The notes beneath the pieces are model-generated. The model saw nothing but the letters and a program-made list of their open reading frames with translations. It made no database searches and was not told the origin of the DNA. 11,103 nucleotides of DNA, from contig VXPN01000344.1 in the NCBI GenBank assembly GCA_009839535.1, positions 1-11,103 on the forward strand. The letters are read 5' to 3'. Source of the DNA: Boseongicola sp. SB0662_bin_57. Its GTDB lineage: Bacteria; Pseudomonadota; Alphaproteobacteria; Rhodobacterales; Rhodobacteraceae. Below, piece by piece: positions 6,312 to 11,103 of the stretch (position 1 is its first letter; every line of letters begins with the position of its first letter). The translations under genes were made by a program, and so were the position numbers.

Positions 6312-7520
6312 ATGCCTTCCAATCGAATTTTCCGCCTGACAAAACGGACCGTCGATGCCATCAAGGCGAACGGTGCCGACACCGTCTACTGGGACGGCAA
6401 GCTGACCGGCTTCGGGCTTCGGGTGCGCAAGTCCGGGCGCAAGTACTACGTCGTGCAGACTCGGGTCGATGGCAGGCTCCGCTGGTTCACGATTGGTCCG
6501 CACGGACCGATTGCTCCAGACGAGGCCAGGACGAAAGCGCTGGAGATACTTGCCGACGCGAAGAAGGGCGTGGATGCACGCGCCTCCGGGACGCGCCACG
6601 ACAACCAGTGGAGAGTGTCCGATTTGTGCAGGCGATTCCTCGACGAGTACGTGCCGAACCATTGCAAGCCGAGGACGCAGGCGGAGTACGCGCGGCTGGT
6701 GACGCTGTTCATCGCACCGACGATCGGGGAGATGGGGATTTCGGACGTGCAGCGCAAGGATGTCGCCGCGCTGCATCACGATCTTCGCGCCCATCCCTTC
6801 CAGGCCAACCGGACGCTCAGCGTGCTTTCGAAGATGTTCTCTCTCGCCGAGGTCTGGGGTTGGCGACCGGACGGCTCCAACCCGTGCCGGCACGTCAGCC
6901 GCTACAAGGAGCGCGAGCGCTTTCTTTCGGAGGAGGAGACCGCACGACTGGGCGTAGTGCTGCGCGAGTTCGAGGACGACATGCCGTCGGCCGTCGCGGC
7001 GTTCCGGCTGCTGCTGCTCACCGGCTGCCGCATGTCGGAGATACGCGACCTCAGGTGGGAGCATGTCAAGGCGAACTGCATCGAGCTGCCCGACGCCAAG
7101 ACCGGCGGCCGCGCCGTGCCCCTGGGTCCCGAGGCGAGGGCCGTGCTTGACGGCATCCGGCGCGAGGAGGGCAATCCATGGGTCATCGCGGGACGCCGGC
7201 GCGGCACCCGTCTCGCCGACCTGCAGCGCCCGTGGCAGCGCATACGCAAGCGGGCCGGGCTGGATGACGTGCGCATCCACGACCTGCGCCACACGTACGC
7301 CTCCCGGGCGCTGGCGCTCGGCGAGAGCCTGACCATGATCGGAAAGCTGCTTGGCCACACCCAGGTGCAGACGACGGCACGCTACGCCCACCTCGCGCGG
7401 GACTCGATCCAGAGCGCGGCGTCACGGATTACGGGAAGCATCGGCGTCGACCTCCTGGACGATCGCCATGGCGGACCCGGAAAGGGCTCCGATGAGCGCC
7501 GACGAGCAATGGCAAGGTAG
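6312..7520 (+). CDS. Tyrosine recombinase / integrase with N-terminal arm-binding domain
   Basis: This gene encodes 402 residues. The ATG at 6312 is chosen because AGGAG lies 8 nt upstream and the protein then starts like the family (RLTKRTVDAIKA). Residues about 5-90 fit the DUF4102 arm-DNA-binding domain (YWDGKLTGFGLRVRKSGRK). Residues about 100-190 form the SAM-like core-binding domain, and about 200-375 the catalytic domain. All six catalytic positions are present: Arg240 (LLTGCRMSEI), Lys263 (DAKTGG), His323 and Arg326 (IHDLRHTY), His349 (LLGHTQ) and the nucleophile Tyr358 (ARYAHL). The length is usual for prophage and island integrases, so it is likely active. It lies between the two outward-facing porin modules. 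No att site or tRNA is visible next to it. It probably moves a genomic island, or acts on the inverted repeats that flank it. Confidence 0.95.
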   Translation: MPSNRIFRLTKRTVDAIKANGADTVYWDGKLTGFGLRVRKSGRKYYVVQTRVDGRLRWFTIGPHGPIAPDEARTKALEILADAKKGVDARASGTRHDNQWRVSDLCRRFLDEYVPNHCKPRTQAEYARLVTLFIAPTIGEMGISDVQRKDVAALHHDLRAHPFQANRTLSVLSKMFSLAEVWGWRPDGSNPCRHVSRYKERERFLSEEETARLGVVLREFEDDMPSAVAAFRLLLLTGCRMSEIRDLRWEHVKANCIELPDAKTGGRAVPLGPEARAVLDGIRREEGNPWVIAGRRRGTRLADLQRPWQRIRKRAGLDDVRIHDLRHTYASRALALGESLTMIGKLLGHTQVQTTARYAHLARDSIQSAASRITGSIGVDLLDDRHGGPGKGSDERRRAMAR

Positions 7521-7882
7521 GGAGCGTCATTTCAGGCCGGCGAATCCGGACCGGGACGGCCGCGAAGTGCCGGGCCGCGATGTGCATGTTGTCGACACGG
7601 CGCCGCGGACCGCGAGCCAGTCGCGAGGAAGGACCGGCGGCACGCATTCGCGCAATGAATGGAATTCGAAGTGACGACAGTTTCCAAGCACTCGAAATAG
7701 AGGATCCGTTGCGGCATTCGGCGCCATTGGCGATGCTTGTCGGGAGCCTTCACGAGTTGCAAGTCACGAGCGGAATCGTGGACGAGGTCACTTCAGCTCT
7801 GAACGGGGCGGACCCTGACAAGGATTTGCGTCGAGTTGATCCCTGCACGAGCCCAAGTGTCCGTAAATCTGCGCGTCGGACT

Positions 7883-7915
7883 GGCAAACCATTGGCAAGC
7901 CATTGGCAAACAAGT
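7883..7915 (+). repeat. 11-bp tandem repeat upstream of porin B
   Basis: GGCAAACCATT (7883-7893) is followed directly by GGCAAGCCATT (7894-7904) and a partial third unit GGCAAACAAGTT. The period is one DNA helical turn, so the TTGGCAA motifs would lie on the same face of the helix. It ends 149 bp before the porin B start, in the presumed regulatory region. Confidence 0.6.
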
Positions 7916-7944
7916 TGCGTCGAATCCGAGGTGCTTCAGGTCAC

Positions 7945-7960
7945 GTTGCGTCATGGCAAC
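7945..7960. promoter_or_regulatory. GTTGC-N6-GCAAC palindrome upstream of porin B (operator candidate)
   Basis: GTTGC (7945-7949) and GCAAC (7956-7960) flank six bases that differ from those in the porin A copy. It lies 104 bp before the porin B ATG. A second GTTGCGTC without a mirror half occurs at 7914-7921. Agreement with the porin A site in both half-sites and gap length is the reason for calling it. Confidence 0.5.
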
Positions 7961-7978
7961 ATCCATGCAGGACAAAGA

Positions 7979-8001
7979 AAAAAGGCCTTTGGCGACTTTT
8001 T
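7979..8001 (+). terminator. Possible terminator or attenuator hairpin ahead of porin B
   Basis: AAAAAG-GCC (7979-7987) can pair with GGC and CTTTTT (7991-8001) around a TTT loop, with a 2-base GA bulge. The 3' arm supplies a short T run on the plus strand. It could insulate porin B from transcription coming from the integrase side, or act within the porin leader. The stem is largely A-T and therefore weak. Confidence 0.3.
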
Positions 8002-8037
8002 ATCTCGCAGTCACGAGCATCGCGGAAGTGGCTTCTG

Positions 8038-8059
8038 ACGATAGATCAGAAAGAGGAAA
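8038..8059 (+). promoter_or_regulatory. Conserved porin 5' leader / ribosome binding region, copy B
   Basis: This copy is identical over 22 bases to 4191-4212 on the other strand and is placed 5 nt before the porin B ATG. AGAGGAAA provides the ribosome binding site and fixes the start at 8065, although the frame is open further upstream. Confidence 0.8.
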
Positions 8060-8064
8060 AGACC

Positions 8065-8991
8065 ATGAAAAGAGTTCTTTTGGCTTCAACCGCGCTCGTA
8101 ATGTCGGCCGGCATCGCAGCCGCCGAAGTATCGGTTGGTGGTGATGGACGCATGGGTGTGGTCGCCACAAATGGTGGCGATGTCGGCTTTAACAGCCGTG
8201 TCCGCATCACATTCACGGCTACGGGCGAGACGGACAACGGCCTGACGTTCGGCGGCACGATCCGTGTCGACAACGGAGCCGCGACGACCAATGCGATTGG
8301 TGCGGACGGAGAGCCTACGCAGAATCCCAAAGGCACTGCCCTATTGAACACCGGTGGAGGCGTGAACGGCGCTGCCGGCAGCGTCAACGTCGCTGGCGCG
8401 TTCGGCACCATCTCCATGGGCGACGTTAGCGGAGCTCCAGAAGCAGCAGTTGGCGATGCAAACCAACGCAGCCTGACGGGCCTGGGATGGCACAACGAAC
8501 TCGCCTACTTGTCGAATTCCGGCAAACCAGCGGCCCGCTGGGATTACACGATGGGTGATCTCACAATAAGCGCTTCTGCCGACAATCCTGGGCCGGCAGG
8601 TGATCAGGCTCTGGGTGGATCCGTCGCTTACTCCATCGGCGATGTTGGATTTGGACTCGGCATCGAAAGAAATGGCGACGACACTCATACGGCTGCCGGC
8701 GTCAGCGCCACACTCGGCGATGCCAGCGTAAAACTGGTCTACGGTTCGAAAGAGGACGATGACGGTAGCGTTGGCGCTGGGGATGATCAGTACGCAGCTT
8801 CCGGAACCTTTGTTTCGGGTTCAGCCACCTTCACGGCCTTCATGGCGAGAAACTTCGCTGAACAAGATCACTTCGGCATCAGTGCTTCTTTCGATCTGGG
8901 CGGAAGTGCCTCGATCAAGGGCGGCTTTGTTGACGGAGACAGCCTGACGGGCGGTGCGAGCTTCGATCTCGGCATCGCGATGGGCTTCTAG
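8065..8991 (+). CDS. Porin B (Porin_4 type outer-membrane channel)
   Basis: This gene encodes 308 residues. The start follows AGAGGAAA and gives a proper signal peptide, MKRVLLASTALVMSAGIAAA with cleavage before EVSVGG. The mature part is typical porin sequence: alternating Gly- and acid-rich beta strands, an early RITFTATGETDNGLTFGG strand pair like that of porin A (VDVTFKMEAMTDAGLTFG), repeated GDVGFGLGIE-like strands, and a C-terminal strand ending in Gly-Phe for barrel assembly. Beyond the ends it differs widely from porin A, mostly in what would be surface loops. Lipoprotein B follows after 68 bp, probably in one operon. Upstream are a shared palindrome and the shared 22-base leader. It probably forms a trimeric outer-membrane diffusion pore; substrate cannot be read from the sequence. 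Confidence 0.9.
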   Translation: MKRVLLASTALVMSAGIAAAEVSVGGDGRMGVVATNGGDVGFNSRVRITFTATGETDNGLTFGGTIRVDNGAATTNAIGADGEPTQNPKGTALLNTGGGVNGAAGSVNVAGAFGTISMGDVSGAPEAAVGDANQRSLTGLGWHNELAYLSNSGKPAARWDYTMGDLTISASADNPGPAGDQALGGSVAYSIGDVGFGLGIERNGDDTHTAAGVSATLGDASVKLVYGSKEDDDGSVGAGDDQYAASGTFVSGSATFTAFMARNFAEQDHFGISASFDLGGSASIKGGFVDGDSLTGGASFDLGIAMGF

Positions 8992-9008
8992 TCAACCCTT
9001 CAACCTTC

Positions 9009-9044
9009 ATGCGGGCCTTAGCCCGCGAACCAACAAACGCTTAG
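9009..9044 (+). CDS. Possible 11-codon leader mini-ORF, copy B
   Basis: This frame, ATG to TAG, encodes MRALAREPTNA. It starts 17 nt after the porin stop and ends one base before AAGGAG of lipoprotein B. It lacks its own ribosome binding site. It is conserved with copy A except for Arg in place of Cys. Translation is not demonstrated; it might couple porin translation to the lipoprotein. Confidence 0.25.
   Translation: MRALAREPTNA
9011..9026 (+). promoter_or_regulatory. Intercistronic RNA hairpin, copy B
   Basis: GCGGGC (9011-9016) pairs perfectly with GCCCGC (9021-9026) around CTTA. It overlaps the mini-ORF start and lies 33 bp before the lipoprotein B start. No T run follows. Conservation with copy A, including the preserved stem, argues for a role in RNA stability, processing or translation rate. 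Confidence 0.58.
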
Positions 9045-9059
9045 TAAGGAGCAAAGCAC

Positions 9060-10616
9060 ATGAAAGCGAATTGGAAACTACTGCCGGCTGCCCTGACTGT
9101 GGCAATGCTGGCATTGGCAGGTTGCGGAGGCGGTAGCGACACTGCGCCCACCACACCCACCGATCCCACCACACCAGCTCCGCCGGAACCAACCGCTCTG
9201 GAAAACGCATCCGACGCACAGGCCAATGCACTTGCCGCGAAAGCGCAAGCCGAGATGCTGCTCAAGAACGCCGTCGCCGCATCCAAGAAGCTGGGGACGA
9301 AAGCAGTGGACGGCAGTTCGAAGATGGCGAGTGACAACGCGACTCTCGTCCTGATGGCCGAGGCCGCCATAATGGCCGAACACACCAAGGCCATGACGGC
9401 GCACATGGCGGCCCAAGCGGCGCACACGGCGGCGCCTGCTGCACAGAAGGCCCGCATCGCCGCCATGGTCATGGCGGCCAAGGATGCAATGGACGCAATC
9501 AAGGCGATTCTGGACGCCAAGGATACCGCTGGCACTGTAGATGATAACTTGGCGGAAGCAGTCGCGCGCGTGAAGACTGGAGCGAAAACCACCGACACCG
9601 ACGCCATGATCGCGCAGGCCAAGGCCAAGGCAGTCGCTACCGCAATCGCCGCGGCGATCAAGGCCCAGATTCCTGCTCCCACAGCAACTCCGCCGGTAAC
9701 ATTGGACCTTACCGCCAGTTCCACAGGCGCGCCGGCAGGTGCGGTGATGAAGGCCGGGCTGGTTGGCATGACCTTCGCGGAGATCGCGGGCGGCAACGTC
9801 AAGCTCGCAACGAGCATCAAGGACTTCAAGAGCGGGGCTGATCCCGCCACGTCCACCGCCTTCACTCTGCCTGCTGCTGGAGCAACAACGCCGATAACAG
9901 ATACGGCAACCGATGCCACCTATATGGGCATTCCGGGTGCACTCTCTTGTCTGGCAGGCGAAACGTGCAGTTTCGACAGCACCGGCAAAATCACTGGAGC
10001 TGTTAACTTCACGCCGAGCAGCCAGACCACCCTTTGGGCCCAAGCGACCTATGGCGGGGATTACAAGTCCGTGACTAACGCCGCCACCTATGGCCACTGG
10101 CTGAATACCGCCGGCACCGCCGTCATGCTCCACGCCAACAGCCTAAGCACAGGTCTTGATTGGACACGTGCCGCCACCTCGACCACCGTCACGACGGCAA
10201 AATACACGGGCAAGGCCGGAGGATACTCGGAAAAGACCACGGGCACCGGCGCGGCTGCGACACGCGCGTCCGGAATGTTCACTGCCGATGTCACGCTGAA
10301 CGCGAGCTTTGGCGCGGCCGCTGCCGATGCACGGCTCGGTGGCTCGATCAGCAACTTTGCCGGAGGCGCTCACGTCGACACAGACTGGCATGTCTCCTTG
10401 GCAGAACAAACCGACGCCACTAATGGCTTCGCCGCCGGTACGGTGGACATCACGAAGAACCAGGCTGGCCGGGAAGATGCCATCAGCGGTGGCTGGCAGG
10501 CCTTCGGCTATGGTGAAACCGGAAAGAACCCGAGCGGCTTCGTCGGCATTTTCAGTGCCGATTTCGACAACGGATCGTCCGCCGGAAGCTTCGAGACCAG
10601 CAAGAGCGCGAACTGA
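9060..10616 (+). CDS. Surface lipoprotein B with TbpB-like beta-barrel domain
   Basis: This gene encodes 518 residues and is a paralogue of lipoprotein A. AAGGAG is 8 nt before the ATG. The signal sequence ends in the lipobox LAGC (Cys22), followed by GGG and a Thr/Pro-rich linker (about 27-45). Residues about 46-215 are very rich in Ala and Lys with heptad-like helices (MAAQAAHTAAPAAQKARIAA), probably a helical stalk. The middle segment has YMGIPG (288-293), Cys297, Cys303 and ATYGHWL. Residues 405-518 match the TbpB-type barrel: GMFTADVTLNASFG, SNFAGGAHV, GGWQAFGYG, GFVGIFSADF and a final GSFETSK. The N-terminal stalk has diverged far from that of A, while the signal and barrel are similar. 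It lies downstream of porin B and ends at a strong terminator. It is probably exposed at the cell surface; the ligand is unknown. Confidence 0.87.
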   Translation: MKANWKLLPAALTVAMLALAGCGGGSDTAPTTPTDPTTPAPPEPTALENASDAQANALAAKAQAEMLLKNAVAASKKLGTKAVDGSSKMASDNATLVLMAEAAIMAEHTKAMTAHMAAQAAHTAAPAAQKARIAAMVMAAKDAMDAIKAILDAKDTAGTVDDNLAEAVARVKTGAKTTDTDAMIAQAKAKAVATAIAAAIKAQIPAPTATPPVTLDLTASSTGAPAGAVMKAGLVGMTFAEIAGGNVKLATSIKDFKSGADPATSTAFTLPAAGATTPITDTATDATYMGIPGALSCLAGETCSFDSTGKITGAVNFTPSSQTTLWAQATYGGDYKSVTNAATYGHWLNTAGTAVMLHANSLSTGLDWTRAATSTTVTTAKYTGKAGGYSEKTTGTGAAATRASGMFTADVTLNASFGAAAADARLGGSISNFAGGAHVDTDWHVSLAEQTDATNGFAAGTVDITKNQAGREDAISGGWQAFGYGETGKNPSGFVGIFSADFDNGSSAGSFETSKSAN

Positions 10617-10638
10617 TTCGCCAGCTGGTTCGAAAAAC

Positions 10639-10666
10639 AAGGCCCCGGCGCATGCGCCGGGGCCTT
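10639..10666 (+). terminator. Strong rho-independent terminator of module B
   Basis: The 28 bases are a perfect palindrome: a 12 bp stem, AAGGCCCCGGCG with CGCCGGGGCCTT, around CATG. TTTCGTTG follows on the plus strand, and an A run (10633-10637) precedes it, so it may also work on the minus strand. It begins 23 bp after the lipoprotein B stop. CCAGCT (10621-10626) and AGCTGG (10674-10679) could extend it with an outer stem. Confidence 0.9.
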
Positions 10667-11103
10667 TCGTTGTAGCTGGGGACCAAAGTTCGGAGGCCAC
10701 GCGACTGATTGGTCCTGTCTTCGATCTGATTTGTCCAAGTTGAAATACCGCGACTGTCGGGTGGCTTCTCAATCGGGGCCGCGAATCCAGACGGGGAGTT
10801 GGGATGACCGGGAAAGCAGATGAAGCTCCGCAGACTCGTGCCGGATTGAAGCTAATATTTCCACCAAGTAGGCGGCAGGAGTCGGTGATCGTCACTGTCG
10901 ATGAAGTGCAGCGGTTTTCTGGAGGCGAATTTGCCCGGCGCGCGATTCCTGCATGGAATTCATGATGCCTCGAACCTGTTCTCCTTGATGTTGGTTCCGG
11001 GTGGGCGGGATGAGACGCCACCGCGTGGGGGGTTTAGGGGTGGACCAACCCGGGCGGGTCATGCAAAGCGGGGTTGGATAAATAGAGAAAAAGGTTTAGC
11101 GTT
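10667..11103. other. Right end, no convincing gene
   Basis: The only candidate is a 53-codon plus-strand frame at 10804-10965, with GGGGAG 5 nt before its ATG and a piece reading ESVIVTVDEVQRFSGGEF; the third-position bias is weak and no domain is seen. CCAACCC (11045-11051) and GGGTTGG (11071-11077) form a 7 bp stem just before an A+T-rich end (11078-11103), which could be the start of a promoter region for a gene beyond the window. Confidence 0.45.

Larger units (their letters stand above)
7521..8037. other. Integrase to porin B interval
   Basis: A plus-strand frame from the ATG at 7655 to 8038 (127 codons) contains a protein-like stretch (LAMLVGSLHELQVTSGIVDE), but it has weak third-position bias, no Shine-Dalgarno and runs through the presumed porin regulatory elements, so it is not called. 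The interval contains an 11-bp tandem repeat (7883-7915), the GTTGC-N6-GCAAC palindrome (7945-7960) and a hairpin with a T run (7979-8001). No terminator is obvious just after the integrase. Confidence 0.45.
8980..9062 (+). repeat. Conserved porin-lipoprotein junction, copy B
   Basis: This copy has 79 of 83 bases identical to the reverse complement of 3228-3310, with no gap. It spans the last porin codons, the TAG, the hairpin, the mini-ORF, AAGGAG and the lipoprotein ATG. Three of the four mismatches fall in the hairpin/mini-ORF and one directly after the mini-ORF stop. Together with copy A it forms inverted repeats about 5.7 kb apart that enclose both porins and the integrase. Confidence 0.92.

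Noticed and set aside
9041..10133. Long minus-strand frames inside lipoprotein B
   Set aside because: These are shadow frames of the Ala-rich stalk codons; the plus strand has signal peptide, lipobox, ribosome binding site and terminator.
11045..11077. CCAACCC/GGGTTGG stem as a terminator
   Set aside because: The 19-base loop is long and no gene ends nearby; the following bases are A-rich, not T-rich, on the plus strand.

Overview
The window (about 60% G+C) looks like an accessory region of a Gram-negative alphaproteobacterium. The evidence is two outer-membrane porins of the Porin_4 type common in Rhodobacterales and Rhodospirillales-like bacteria, two lipoboxed surface lipoproteins with a TbpB-like C-terminal barrel, and a DUF4102-type tyrosine integrase. 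The assignment rests on protein style only; no rRNA, tRNA or marker gene is present.

Layout. 1-84: the end of an unrecognised protein. 177-410: a short, decayed CRISPR array with type I-C-like repeats and no cas genes in view. 411-1580: mostly gene-poor, with one small lipoprotein-like reading frame (1044-1220) behind a perfect ribosome binding site. 1581-4212: module A on the minus strand, consisting of a porin broken by a frameshift (4185-3299), an intercistronic element, a TbpB-like lipoprotein (3230-1632) and a terminator. 4213-6311: a decayed-looking stretch with a minus-strand zinc-ribbon frame (4727-4521) and a plus-strand single-TM protein interrupted by an in-frame TGA (4776-5288). 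6312-7520: an apparently intact tyrosine integrase. 7521-10666: module B on the plus strand, consisting of an intact porin (8065-8991), the same intercistronic element, a second TbpB-like lipoprotein (9060-10616) and a strong terminator. 10667-11103: no convincing gene.

Modules A and B are the same two-gene unit in opposite orientation, both transcribed outward from a centre that carries the integrase. The porin and lipoprotein sequences have diverged strongly, but the porin-lipoprotein junction (83 bp, 4 mismatches) and the porin ribosome-binding region (22 bp, identical) have hardly changed. Each porin also has an upstream GTTGC-N6-GCAAC palindrome. The most interesting reading is a regulated porin-lipoprotein surface unit with a conserved junction. 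That junction contains a hairpin and an 11-codon mini-ORF, and because the two copies are inverted it could also act as a recombination site that swaps porin and lipoprotein partners. Decayed genes and the CRISPR remnant suggest an old, rearranged island.
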